DNA of 64,000 bases. It comes from Paraphysoderma sedebokerense (taxonomy: Eukaryota; Blastocladiomycota; Physodermatomycetes; Physodermatales; Physodermataceae). The number at the start of each line of letters is the position of its first letter. Within the stretch, counting starts at the first letter, position 1. Positions 13,101 through 24,638 of this stretch are shown piece by piece. Location: NCBI GenBank assembly GCA_025602915.1, contig JAHLJZ010000029.1, positions 124,001-188,000 of the forward strand, read 5' to 3'. Both the position numbers and the translations under genes were made by a program. A model generated the notes under the pieces. That model was not told the DNA's origin and searched no databases. It was given only the letters and a program-made list of their open reading frames with translations.

Positions 13101-13413
13101 TTATTTATTCCATTAGAATATATTCGCAACCGGATCATTCTCTTCCATTCCCAATTTCTCGACAAGGCTATACCGTGACATTCGAATGATTAGACCAGTC
13201 GAGTCTCCTGTCGCAGTTAAAACTGCTCAAGATCCGGTCCTGGATGCATGGAAAGGGGCCAGTTTATGGGGTTCGAATGAAGATCTACGGAGCGTGAGTG
13301 TAACGCGGAAAATGTATGAAGAGTTCGGAGGGGAATACATAGCAGAGCACGGGCTGGGAAACTTATGGTATGGTAATTGGGAAAAGATGCGGAATCGAGT
13401 TATGCTAGTATAA
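10190..13413 (+). CDS. ARP5: Actin-related protein 5 (INO80 complex subunit)
   Basis: Arp5 is the actin-fold subunit of the INO80 nucleosome remodeller. Exon 1 ends IVIDNG; the next exon, starting near 10406, gives SWKCRAGWAGEGEPRL, and the third (from 10553) NFENTVSKYRDRR, together forming the actin-type phosphate-1 region with the Arp5-specific KYRDR. Later landmarks are TTRGSLRSAFENGV, VLDYIFHKLGI, HPLVITEPLCNP, then LAFECYRVPSISYGIDSLF (10998-11070). The large Arp5 insertion is a charged coiled coil (11650-12640) containing WNKVKERQKLKEALSDRRSH and DDEDWLVYREI, both typical of Arp5. The actin fold resumes with HVNLERCRVAEVLWEPNIIG, IFATGSFSSIPNFSTRLYRD and ends GGEYIAEHGLGNLWYGN. About nine introns. 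The actin fold interrupted by a long coiled-coil insert separates it from ARP4, ARP6 and ARP8. Confidence 0.93.
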
Positions 13414-13584
13414 GAATATTCTCTATCTGTCCCTCATATCGTTGATGGCATTTTGAAAATAATCGCGAGTTGCTTGCCATGCCAAGTAAACAAAATTGGT
13501 CGTGCTCCTCTTTAGGAGCGGGCCCAACCATTCTATCGTCAACGAAAATCGCTTAATAAAACCGTTAAATATAGCCCCCTAATC

Positions 13585-16581
13585 ATGGTATCATCCGCTC
13601 CTCCACCTCAATTGTCATCTTCTATCCCCCCTGTAGACGATATCATTAAGAACTCAGAGCACTTAACTCGAGAAATTGATGCACTTCTGGCGGCAAAGCG
13701 AGAGCAAGTGTCGCAATTAGGAAGTATCGAGAAATCTGAACAACCGACTCAACCGCCACTCAGGCGAAGGGTAAATTATCGCAGCCTCCATTCGTCCTTA
13801 AAATCTTAGATTTGTAATATTGGAATTCATCAATATTTGTCTCGCTTTCAGTCCAGTTCGTCTTCATCCCTACCACAGGCCAACCCTGCATCCAACGACG
13901 AGCTAGCCCGCCACAACGATAATGTTATAGGCCTTTTAATCTCCAACCGCCAACTCTACCGATCTGCATTCCAAAGTGTGCAGTCCAATCGGGAATATAA
14001 TAAACCAACGAAAGATCTAGCTGTTCAAACTAGGATCAAAAAGAATAACGTGAATTGGTACAAAAGTCATCTAAATCATGAAATCGAAAGTTTTGATGAA
14101 TATGAGTATGTATACATTATAAGACTGTTTATAGTGAAGTTGATTCCAAGATAGGAACATATTTCATTGTGGAGCGTGACCCACTGAATCAATGTTTGGA
14201 GGGCTCTTGGATTCGATGTCCGGTTGTTGATGCGGGTCTAAATTCTGATTTTTAATAGTACGACGTATCAGAATATTGAATTGCTTCCCGAGGAATCGGT
14301 CCTGACACCAGAGCAAATCGCTACATTGACTCCTCATGAACGATTCTTGAAGCGATTAGAGGATGAAAATATGCACAGAATGAAGTATGTTCCCTCTTAA
14401 AAAATGGTAGACCTTTCAATGGATTTTTACAGATTGATGCACACGACATATAGGTTGGAGGCCAGAATAACAAGGTTGAACAAGAAACAATCACTGCTGG
14501 AGAAAGACATTGACGGGATGGTGGCAAAGAAAGATCAGTTTGAAAGCACAGTCTTAAAATGGTTAAAGGTAGATTTCACATTCCAATCTTCCTTCTCGGG
14601 AAATATTGCATCATATTGATATCGAAGTTATCAATGTAGGGCGCCCAAGAAATTCAAAAAGAAACTGGCCTTGACTTGAGCAAATCAAAGCACAACGATA
14701 ATTTAACAAGATTATTACCAAAACCTCTGTTCAACTTGTACGGAAAATTGACAGGCTTTCGCCAAAACTTTGGTACGATCTGCGGAATGTTTCCGAGCGA
14801 ATTGATCTGGTGAAGTAACAATATTCAATTCCCTTATAGATTCTAATGTTATAGTGCAAATTGCTGGGGATATTCCGGAGGCTGAAAGACTATTAAATCT
14901 TCCACCACAATCCCCTGAACGGTACAGTCAAATGGAAACCGAATCCTTAACCGCCGTGGACAGGGATGCCGAGACAGAAACCGAATCTTCTCCTGCTCAC
15001 GGTCGAAATCAAGCATCGAAGTTTGATTCTCAAGTATCGTCTCGAGCTTCCACGCCGTCTAGTGAGAATGGAGAAACGGATGTATCAATGCATGCAGAAA
15101 CAGTCGAAGAGAATGTGGTTGACAAAAGGCAACGAGAAGATGACGATGAAATGGATGTTGATGTCGAATTTAAACGGCGTAAAGTTGACAATCCCGATAC
15201 GGAAGATGTGTCCTCCGAAAACGTATTTAAAAAATGGCCAGTTCATATTACTATGGTCATCACTAATAGTAACTTATTCTTTCCGCCTCGAGTTTTGTTT
15301 ATTATCTCTATATTAACACATGGACCCTCATAGGCCAACATCCATACATTCTACGTCTTACATTTAGTTACCTTACCGAACTAAAACTAGTTTCAGTCCA
15401 CCATAGTATTGATCCGACACCAGAGTTATCAAATCCTGAATGCACTTATCCTTCAGATAATATCTTTCGTGACCTGCTTTGGAGCGGCGACGAAGGTTTA
15501 GAGTTGCCAACTGTTTCCTCTAGATCTATGGTTTCTAGGTTTGATTATTTCGTGCGACCGAATGTTATAATTTTCACGATTGGTTAATTGTATAATCTTA
15601 TAATAGCGACATCGAACTCTCCCCTGCTCTCTTGCACGGCTTTGTGTACCAATGGTTGCAGCGTCTGGTGGACCTTCACGTTGATGAACCCGTATATACA
15701 GGCAGTGGTGATATTCCTACTGCACTAGTTGAGTTAGATACTATCGATGCATTGAAGAAACTAATGGAGAGATGGAATGGGTGGTTGGAGGTCCATTATG
15801 TTGTGAATATATTGGGTATGTGTTTCTTTTCGCCCCATACCCAGATGAAACAGGAGTGAGTTCGTTTGGTTTTAACTTCAAACCGATTGTCAATGAAGGT
15901 AAGAACGAAATGATATACGTGCCGCCACCGTTGTCGATATCAAAGTTGGAAGAGGAAAGCGAGCTGTCTTTGAGTGACGCCAAATGTGTGACCGACGAGG
16001 TAATAAAACTGATTTTTCATATTTGCATTTGCAACAATGCACTCTGACCTCTGTTCTTTGGAACCCTAGGATGCCACATCTCTAGTCGTAGCACTGGAGT
16101 TCAACTATTTGGGCGGTATGCTAAGATGCTAATTTAGATGCTTCAGAAATGATAATATCTGACTTTATACTTTGCTTTAGAACCCCGGCCCCTACAAATC
16201 CACATCCCATGCACGTTCCCTCACTCACCCCCTAGTTTGTCGTTTACTTCTTTCGTGTCGACATTTGCTCCAGACTTGCGGCCACGTTTGCTAGATCATT
16301 TGTCGCGATTGACAACTATCCTTTCTTCCATCACTTTTCCTGCGGTCAACAAAGATGAGTCGGATCGACCTGGGACACCTGTGATAGGGCGGGATCGGGA
16401 GAAGGTGAAAAATGAGAAAGAAAGGGAGAAGGAAAGAGAGAGAGAGTTTAAGAAATTAGGGGTTGTGGGGAAGGTTATTGTCACCGCTGTGAGGGGGCTG
16501 AAATTGGTACTAAGTGGACTGAAGAAGGATCAAGATGAAAATTGGGAGGAGGTCGCCGAGGCGATAGATAGTTTGAAATAA
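13585..16581 (+). CDS. THOC5: THO complex subunit 5 (mRNA export)
   Basis: THOC5 (FMIP) is part of THO/TREX, which couples transcription to mRNA export. The N-terminal half is helical: SNRQLYRSAFQSVQS, LTPEQIATLTPHERFLKRLE, then the coiled coil YRLEARITRLNKKQSLLEKD (14450-14510). A disordered acidic linker with a basic cluster (KRRKVDNPD) lies at 14900-15220. The family signature follows: HPYILRLTFSYLTELKLV and DNIFRDLLWSGDEGLELP, with S/T residues before the next intron, then GFVYQWLQRLVDLH. The C-terminus resumes with DATSLVVALEFNYL and PLQIHIPCTFPHSPPSLSF, then a highly charged E/K/R repeat (16395-16460). About nine introns. THOC5 is present in animals, plants and many fungi but divergent or missing in budding yeasts. 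Start is ATG 13585; a 170-base gap separates it from ARP5. Confidence 0.85.
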
Positions 16582-16889
16582 AAGCGGGACGTAGTTGTGC
16601 TCGTAGTTGACTGTGTGATTGCGCTGTTGCACGGGAAAGTCTCCACAATCGATTTTAATACCAGACGCACGGGTGGCAGCCAAAACCACTGTCATATTTG
16701 AAATCTCATTAAAATTCATTCAATACATATTTATATGTCATCTTACGATTGAGACGGAATCATCGCTTTCCGTACTGTCTTAATCCGTTCACAGTGTCTT
16801 GTAAATTTCATTGACTTCCGCCCGTTATCATTCGGACTAGTCCTTCTCCCTTTCTGGGTTTTGTGCTTTACCATTACAGCTTCGCCACT

Positions 16890-19800
16890 ATGTCCAACCC
16901 CGAGCCTCCTACCGTTCCCTCAACCGAAACCTCCATAACCCCTGTCGTCATTGGGTTTATATTTGTAGCAATCGTAGTTACCTCTTTACTCAATTACTAT
17001 GGAAACAGGAAAACGTGCCCGTGGTATGCTCAAATCGTCGTCCTATTAGGCTGGTTGGGACCATTTTCAATTGTGTATTTTCTTCCGTTAGATTTGAGTT
17101 CGGTATGTATTCAGTTATTCTTATTAAAAATATTTATGTGCCGGTTGCTCGAGCTACGAAGCATATGGATGAGGCATTCCTGCGGATTAGAGCTCGTTGA
17201 CCGCAATCGCATTTGGTGATGAATGTGAACTGGAAGATGCAAATTGGGAAGCTTTATGAATATACAAACTTAACCGATTGTCATTTTCTTTAATTTGCGT
17301 TGTCAGACACTGTACCGTCGTTGCCCGTCCGATGCTTCTCCAGGATCGTGCCCAACTCCTTTCTCATATGTCTCTGAATTCTTTCAACTCAAAGTGTGGC
17401 AGATAATCTATTGGACATTGTTTTGCTTGACATGGTTTATTATTCCAATCATGCAATCATATCTTGATTGTGGTGGATTCACCGTCATTCAAAAATTTAG
17501 AAAGGCCGTGAAGTACAATGTCTGGTATTATGTGACTGTCGGTGCTATTGGTATTGTGTTCTTGATCTATATTGCAATTGCTAGGGGTTTGATGGATTTG
17601 TATGTTGCTTCATCCGCTTGCCAATTTGCGTTAGGAGTAGGCTGACAGGTTGATTGCAATACCAATCTGAATGTCGGTAGCAAATCGATTCGAGCTTTTG
17701 TGATGGCGCTGTCGAACGCATATGGGTTGCTATTGGTCGTACTTTTTATGGGATACGGATTAGTTGAAGTGCCACGAGCGTTATGGTATACAGCAGACAC
17801 TCGTTTGTGCTTGAAATATTTGGAATTCAAAGCTCCGAAAGCTAAAGAAGCTGTGGAGAATGCCCAAGTCAGAGTTGAAAATGTGGGGAAAGTTTGTATC
17901 ATTTTATATTGCCTTCGAATTTGCATCTGCATCTGAATGGGTTTTGGTCATTACAGGAAATATTGAATTTGTCACGACGTGTCAAGCCGCATGAAGAATT
18001 GCGAAAATATGTCGACATCATGCTTTTAAAGGTTAGTACTCTGTATTTCATTGATTCTAGTGTATACCGTACGTCACATTGTTGCTCATCCTCACATTGG
18101 GATCCTCCAAATTCCAATATTTCAGTGTCCGCTCAATATTCAACAACAAGCGATTGGAGGAGGTAACGCAGGTCCAGCGGTTACTTTAAAACATATTATG
18201 CAAGTTCATCGTGAAATGAAAAGAGCATATAGGGAACGTGACCGATGTCAAGAGTATATGTCTTAATCTTCATTGCCTTGATGCTGCATACATGATCATT
18301 AACTCCTTCTAAACAGTCAGTATAACTCTCTGCTGAGAAAAGCCTATCACTACCAAGATATTATTGAAAATGAAGATAGCACTGATAGGTGGGGGCAGAG
18401 CTTCTTGATTATCTTCATGACAGTATGATGTTAACCCTTCCGATGTAGGAAATTTCATTCGACTCTTCGTCCCCCTTCCGGATCGAAATTTATCGACATG
18501 AAATTGGCCATAGAATGGTTTTGGTATATCTATCTTCAACCATTATCGTTGCGTGTTTTGGCCGTGGGTTGTGGCCTTCTGAGTATCGCATTGTTATGGT
18601 CTGAAATTACGATGAATATTACCTCGCCAATGCTTTCAATTTTTGGTCTGTTAGTGCAGGATAAGAATATTGGTTACGGAGAAACTGAGGTATACTGAAC
18701 TATTTATATTGATTAAATATTTGAATCCCTGTCTAACCCGTGGAACTCCTTTGTTGCTATAGTTAATCTGTATCGTCGCCATTTCGTATATGTGTATCTG
18801 TACCTACTCGTCCCTCATGAAACTTCGTCTCTTCAATTTCTACTCTCTCGCTCCTAATCATCACACCGACGAAAATTCTCTCCTTTTCTGCGCCGCATAT
18901 CTTACTCGTCTAACTTTCCCGCTGTGTTACAATTTCTTAAATCTCGCTCTGGAGAATGAAACCACGTTTTCGAAAATTATGGGAACTGTCAATTTGGTAC
19001 CGCTTTTAGGCGAACAATTCAATAATTGGATTCCAATTACTATGGTTGTCATCTGTGTTATGACTGTGGGCAATGTTTATGGCAGGATTCTGAGAATCTG
19101 TGGCGTAAAGAATACGTTTCTGTACGACGAAGAGGACGAGGACGATGGTGATATTGAAGATGGCCGAGCTTTGATAACTCAAGGTAACATTACCATTTAC
19201 TTAATCTTTTGATCTAAGAGTTCCTAGTTCTGAAGTTAGTTTTGCACATGATTCAGCACGTCAACTCGAGGAAAGAAGTATTCTTGGTCACACACGAACT
19301 ACACTTAATCGCACAGCTAACCGGCCCGGCGCTGTGGCCCCAATCAACCCTGATATCATTGCGTCTTCAAATCCGCGGAATCCGCAAAATGCAACCGGCT
19401 CCTCGGCCCCTTCAAGTTTCTTTAGGCGTAACGGAGAGAAAAAGGCTTCAAAATTTCCGGATGAAGTCCCGATTTTGAGAGATTCTAATGATGAATTATT
19501 AGAGATTAAGACTCTGGATGAAAGCATTGAAAGTACTGTTGGTGGTTCAAGAAGTCGAGGAACTGGTGCTGCTGCAAAGTTCACGGAAAAAGAAGAATCC
19601 GATCGACAAGATCTGTTTACTTTCAAGAAATCAGGAAATCCAAACCGCAGTCCGGCTGGAATAAACACGGGATCGAACAATGCTGATACGCAACCGGCAC
19701 CGTCTCGTTTTGGTTTTGGGGCTTTCGCCAAAAAACCAACTGCAAACCCGGCAGAATCGAGCAGTCAAACTCAGCCAGTATCAATCAATGCGAAAAGCAA

Positions 19801-20233
19801 CCCTGCTGTCTCCGGTTTAGGTGCGAATCTCTCGCGTGCAGAAGAAGCCAAGCAAAATTTGCTCTCTGCTTCTTGGAACATCAGCTCGTCATTCAACAAT
19901 AAACGACAGACAGGTCCTACTGGAAGCGCAAGTGGAAACTCTGTGGTTGCAGCAGAAACCTTGAAAACTACAAGCCGTGATTCTTCACCCGCATCATTAC
20001 ATTCCTTACATGCCACTAAAATGGGTCATAATAGAAGTCGATCAGAATCCCATATGAGGAAACCGAGTGGTGGGAGCAAATTGAGTTCGGATGATAGCGG
20101 ACTTGGGGCTTTAAAAGCAGCCAATGCGGGACCCAGTAATGTTCAAGGTCGAGCACAACCACCAGAAGTAGCTCCTCAGAGGGGTAGAAAACCGAGAATG
20201 CCGGTTAATCAGGATTTTTTCAGTGATATCTGA
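16890..20233 (+). CDS. LMBRD2: LMBR1 domain-containing protein 2 (multi-pass membrane protein)
   Basis: LMBRD2-type proteins are lipocalin-receptor-like multi-pass membrane proteins of the plasma membrane/endosomal system, linked in animals to GPCR signalling. Visible hydrophobic segments: VVIGFIFVAIVVTSLL, AQIVVLLGWLGPFSIVYF, IIYWTLFCLTWFIIPIMQSY, VWYYVTVGAIGIVFLIYIA, AYGLLLVVLFMGYGLVEVPR, LRVLAVGCGLLSIALLW, a segment near 18770-18810, and WIPITMVVICVMTVGNVYG, about nine in all. Family motifs are YFLPLDLSS, FMGYGLVEVPRALWYTAD, and LIYYSSLMKLRLFNFYSL-like sequence near 18800-18850. A cytosolic coiled coil lies between TM5 and TM6. The tail after 19120 is acidic (DEEDEDDGDIED) and then disordered S/N/A-rich to the stop, with DDSGLGALKAAN near the end. 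About nine introns. The start ATG 16890 gives a short N-terminal tail before TM1. Confidence 0.87.
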
Positions 20234-20374
20234 GTTAGAAAGGGAGCGATGTATTGTAAATAGCGTAATCTGAATATTATGTAGATATCTCCTTTTTGTG
20301 GCATCATTTTTTCCACAGTGAAATAGGGATCAAAATCTGTCAAACTATAGTCTAAACAGCTACCTTTCCAGCGA

Positions 20375-21364
20375 CTACCTGTTCTTAACTCTGACGTTGC
20401 TAGAGTTTCTATCTTTTTTCTTGCTCTTATCCTCCTTCACCACTCCCATACTTTGCAATGCCAATCGAGCAGCGTTATTGATGTGCGCAAATCTAGCGGG
20501 TCCCAATTTGACACCACCATACCACCTCGAAACCATGACGAAGACATTGGTCGCATTGAGCAGGTCTAGAAGATGGGCCAACCTCCCTCCGGCAGCATCT
20601 TCGCCGTCATCGTCACAATCCCGTTGAATCGCGCCGCTCTCAAGCACTATTCGGTATGCTGTTATGTTGTGTGTGGATTTAGCAATTTTCTTGAAAGACA
20701 GAAGATAATTTTTTGCCTTGTTCACCTCTTCAATCGAAGAGACCGAGGCGGCGTGAGCTATGAAAACACTCTTACGATCAATAATGGGATCAGAGTGAGT
20801 GTACAGACGAGGGATATCAGAGGGAGTAGAATTCAAATCGGTAGGAAAGTCAGTGTCGGGATTTGTTAAGGATGAGGATGGTGGTGTGGAGGGTTTTTCG
20901 ATCGTTGATTTCGATTCTTCTTCCTGCAAATGAGCATCTTGTAGCTCCTTTATGAGTTTTTCGGTTTCTTTTTTCAGATCTTCCTCCCTTTTAACGTTTT
21001 CAATTTCGTCTGATAAATTCTGTTCAAGGAACGTTTTCAGCCATTCGATCCATTCAAAAACCACAACTTGCCCATGAGAGTCCTCATAGACAGACTGGAA
21101 TTCTGACTCTATGGAAAATCGGATGTCATCTGTCCATGTGGAATAGTTTTCTGTGAATTCATATATAGGGGGAGATGACGACGGATAAGTGGAGGGAAAA
21201 TGGATTCGAATAGTCGGTGACAGTGACGAAGGAAGAGAATCGCTATTAATTTGTAAGAGGTAGGTTCGAGGTAGAGGAGAATGCGGATCTGGATAAAAAT
21301 AGTCTGTGGAATATATTGCTTCTAGAGCGAGAATTTCTTCTTCGATTAGCTCTTCATTTGACAT
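20375..21364 (-). CDS. YIH1: IMPACT/Yih1 (GCN1-binding inhibitor of GCN2 signalling)
   Basis: IMPACT/Yih1 competes with the kinase GCN2 for GCN1 and so damps the amino-acid starvation response. The single-exon 329-residue protein has an N-terminal RWD domain (residues 1-115: EEEILALEAIYSTDY, then IRIHFPSTYPSSSPPIYEF), a charged helical linker, and the ancient IMPACT/UPF0029 domain (about 190-305) with FIAHAASVSSIEEVNKA, DCDDDGEDAAGGRLAHLLD and VFVMVSRWYGGVKLGPARF. Length and domain order match the family. It ends in a basic K/R/N tail. Its 3' end faces LMBRD2 (141 bases between the two stops). Confidence 0.95.
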   Translation of the reverse strand: MSNEELIEEEILALEAIYSTDYFYPDPHSPLPRTYLLQINSDSLPSSLSPTIRIHFPSTYPSSSPPIYEFTENYSTWTDDIRFSIESEFQSVYEDSHGQVVVFEWIEWLKTFLEQNLSDEIENVKREEDLKKETEKLIKELQDAHLQEEESKSTIEKPSTPPSSSLTNPDTDFPTDLNSTPSDIPRLYTHSDPIIDRKSVFIAHAASVSSIEEVNKAKNYLLSFKKIAKSTHNITAYRIVLESGAIQRDCDDDGEDAAGGRLAHLLDLLNATNVFVMVSRWYGGVKLGPARFAHINNAARLALQSMGVVKEDKSKKKDRNSSNVRVKNR

Positions 21365-21999
21365 TCTTTGTACTCAGAACAGAATATCAGAATACAGTTT
21401 GAGTTAAGGGCCGGGGCTGTTGCGGAGCTTCATCCATAGGGTGTGGATGATTGAATGTGGGAAGCTGCCGAGGTGCTTTAAGGATCGTTCAACTTGCAAA
21501 ATGAGTTTCCGCGATATTCGTGCGGAGAATTTATTCAACAATGAAATATCTTCCAAATTTCCAACCACTATCGCTCTTCAAATCTGACGACATTCCCTTC
21601 TATTCCTGCTGCTCCACATATGGCCGCAATTCGGCTCCCCATGTCAGTGTAGGCCCCGGCCGATTGGGATTTGGAAACAGTTTTCTGTAACCACCGCCCA
21701 TAATGAAACGTAATGCAATCATCAAATCCAATTTGATTCCATGATAATATCTTGGTATTGCATCCATTATTATTGTGTACAAGCAATTAACTGGCTCGCC
21801 GCTCGCGCCAAAGAGCGGAGTAACTTGTGGGTTCATGATACACGCCTGATTTTGGTCTCGGATGTCATTTTACCGAATCTCGGATATAAGAATAAATCCT
21901 ATACATACCACTCTCTATGAGTCAATTCTGCTTTTGAATTACTAGACACAGGACGCCCCGAAGAAGCTCATACTTCAGTCAAAGCAATACCATTTATAA
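21365..21999. other. Divergent intergenic region YIH1 / P450
   Basis: About 630 bases holding the promoters of YIH1 (-) and the first P450 (+). An AT-rich TATAAGAATAAAT motif at about 21885-21898 is a possible TATA element, about 110 bases before the P450 ATG. A 72-78-codon open frame on the minus strand (21568-21836) is present but has no convincing family features. Confidence 0.45.
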
Positions 22000-24159
22000 T
22001 GATAGTGGAAACCATTTTGAGTCATTTCGGGGATATCGTTCTGACCTTTTTTTTGGCATGGGTTGGGTACGGAGTCTATCGAATGGCTAAAATTCAGTAT
22101 GAGAGATACAAATATTTTGCGGATGTGCCGGGCCCTAGAACTTGGAATTTACTCAGTGGTCAGTACTGCGTCTAATGAAGAAGAAATGTGGAGCTCATTG
22201 ACTGTGAAAACCTGACATATCCTTCATCACTACAGGCCATCTCACAGATGTGATGAAAATGGCTCCATTGGAGCCACATCGCAGATGGTATGAGAAATAT
22301 CGTAATCATCCGAATTACAAAGGGGTGATTGTCTATCAGACGGTATTAGGCAAACCGAGATGTAAGCTCCTGAAATTCTGTTGGCTTTCTTTAATGATTT
22401 TGAATTCTTTATCTGACACCAATATTTTCTTCGTTTCAGTACTTATTTTGGACCCAAAACTACTGCAATATATTCTTTCAGCGAAAGCTTATACTTACGT
22501 TAAGCCACGAGATCAATTGGCCGGATTAAGGGAGATTCTCGGTTCAGAGGGTGTTCTTGTGGCAGAGGGAAAGCAGCATCAACGTCAAAGGAAATTGATG
22601 AATCCGGTTTTTAATTTGAAATACCTTCGAAATATGGTCCCAATTTTTGTTGAATTTAGTCAGCAACTAGCGCAAAAGTGGGAAAAGGAAGTGGACTCTG
22701 CAGAAGGGAAAGGGACAATCAATATACATGAAGGTGATTCTGCGCCGGCTACTCTACATGACACACAACAAAACCTAACTGGACTATCTTGTAGATGCAA
22801 CCAAAGCAACTTTGGATGTCATTGGTTCGACCGCCTTTGAATTCGACTTTTTCGCTCTTCGCGACAACTCAACTGTGATGCACGACGCCTATAATACAAT
22901 TATGAATTTCTTTGGCATCAGTAATTTTATGATTCTTCGAATGCTATTTCCGATTGTTCGATATCTGCCGCTTGAAAACGAACGGCGCTATCAAAAGGCG
23001 AAGCACCAAGTGTATGACACTGTTGATAGTATAATCAAAGAAAGGAGAAAGTTGAACAAGGATGATAAAATGGTCAAAGGAAGAGATTCGCTTCTCTCGA
23101 TTCTTATAGAAGAAGTAAAGAATCAGAATGCCTCAATGACAGATGTTGAGTTACGAGATAATGTGTTAACTTTCTTGGCAGCTGGTGTGTTAATCATACT
23201 TCTGTTGACAAGGATCTGATGTGTTGTGCTTACATTTACTTGCTGTAGGTCACGAAGTATGATCTTATTAAAGCGTAGGCTCTTGTAATTCCTATAGTTT
23301 ACTAACTTGTATTTGCGTTTTGCAGACGACAGCTGTTGCTTTATCATGGGTAGGTCGCATTTTCATAAGTTCTATTAGGTACTGGTTTGCTGATAATTTT
23401 GATGAAGGCCCTCCTCCTTCTCGCCGAAAACCCCCAAGTACAAGACAAATTACGGACTTCGCTGGCAGATCTGCCAGATGAATTCAGTTTTGACGACATT
23501 AACGACCAAACTTATCTAAATTATGTGGTTAATGAAACCCTTCGGGTTAAAAGGTGCGATAATGTGCATGTTTAAAGTCAACTTTGCCTAATTGACCTTC
23601 CATAGTCCCGTTCCTGCCACCTTGAGAGTTGCCACACAAGACGACTTTTTGAATGGAATTAAAGTCCCCGCTGGAACTTCTATGTTCCTTGCGACGGTTT
23701 GTATTCAAAATGCTTTGTCGCCACTGGGTTTACTTTTGAGCTCATAGATATTGCATGTAGTCTATTCTTCAAACTGATCCTCAGTATTGGGGCGAGGATG
23801 CCGACAAATACAATCCGGACAGATGGGCTTCTATTCAGCTAACGATTGACGCAGACACCTCAGAGGAGAATACTGATGACGGAAAGCGAAAATTGAGTCC
23901 TTACTTATTCCTTCCCTTCATTGCTGGTCCGCGAGCATGCATAGGTGTGTTGGCTTTCATATTTTTTTAACAATGTTTTGGTCATAACATTTATATTATC
24001 TAAGGTCGTCAATTCGCCATTCTTGAATTGAAATGCTTGCTGACAGTGCTGATCAAACAATTCAAGTTTGAGGTAGTCGAAGGAGAGAAGGTCATCCCAA
24101 AATTAGGAATAACTCTGCGTCCAACACCTCGTTTATTGTTGAAAGTATCAAGAGTTTAA
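22000..24159 (+). CDS. Cytochrome P450 monooxygenase, membrane-anchored (copy 1 of a tandem pair)
   Basis: A haem-thiolate monooxygenase of the ER-anchored eukaryotic type; substrate unknown. ATG 22000 gives a hydrophobic anchor (ILSHFGDIVLTFFLAWVGYG) and a proline hinge (VPGPRTW). Motifs: C-helix GKQHQRQRKLMNPVF (the W of WxxxR is replaced), I-helix LTFLAAGHETTAVALSW, K-helix ExxR in VNETLRV, a YNPDRW PERF-like motif, and the haem loop FIAGPRACIGRQFA with the Cys ligand. The I-helix motif is assembled from two tiny exons: 8 nt at 23248-23255 (encoding most of GHE) and 24 nt at 23326-23349 (TTAVALSW). An intron interrupts the haem loop right after CIG. It ends LLLKVSRV at 24159. Overall it resembles the CYP3/CYP4/CYP5-type clans. 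The next gene is a paralogue in the same direction. Confidence 0.9.
23248..23255 (+). other. 8-nt micro-exon in P450 copy 1
   Basis: The bases GTCACGAA lie between a TGTAG acceptor and a GTATG donor. Joined to the preceding ...GCAGCTG and the following ACGACAGCT they restore GCT-GGT-CAC-GAA-ACG-ACA, the I-helix AGHETT motif that every active P450 of this type carries. Without it the motif is lost and the frame shifts. Confidence 0.75.
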
Positions 24160-24638
24160 CAAATGCTCCACTGTGTATATATGAACTATAATATGTATTC
24201 ATGAATTAACTAAGCCATGTGTCACAATGACGATAGCACCAAAGACTTACAGACCCGGCAGTATGTATAATCGATATCAGCAATTACCAATTTTAGGCGG
24301 TGATAGATTACAATTAAAACTTGGACCTTCACAGACTATCAGCGGTTCATGGTAGATGCCCACCCTGTCTAAGGATTAAGACCCACAGCCTGAACCACGG
24401 TGAATCCAAATATGTAGTCGAGTAGATCAGGCGCAGCATCGACCAATTCATACGACGTGTCGTGATGTTGAGGCTCCGAGGGGACGGAAGTCGGTTTTTA
24501 TGGTCCGACTGCGATTTTATGAGTTATTTTAGTTTGCATTAATTTTGCTGCGTTACCGATTAGACATTCACACAAAAGCACAAAAAACCCTGATTGGGCA
24601 TCACCCTCCACCCCCGCTTTTTTTCTGTATACACGCAG
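24160..24638. other. Intergenic region between the two P450 genes
   Basis: About 480 bases between head-to-tail paralogues. It holds the 3' end of copy 1 and the promoter of copy 2. No RNA gene, repeat or additional open frame of note is seen. Confidence 0.5.

Noticed and set aside
21568-21836. Minus-strand frames of 72 and 78 codons; the end (RIAAICGAAGIEG) faintly recalls the C-terminus of histidinol dehydrogenase
   Set aside because: The likeness is a few residues only, no catalytic motif or upstream exons were found, and two overlapping frames are equally open.
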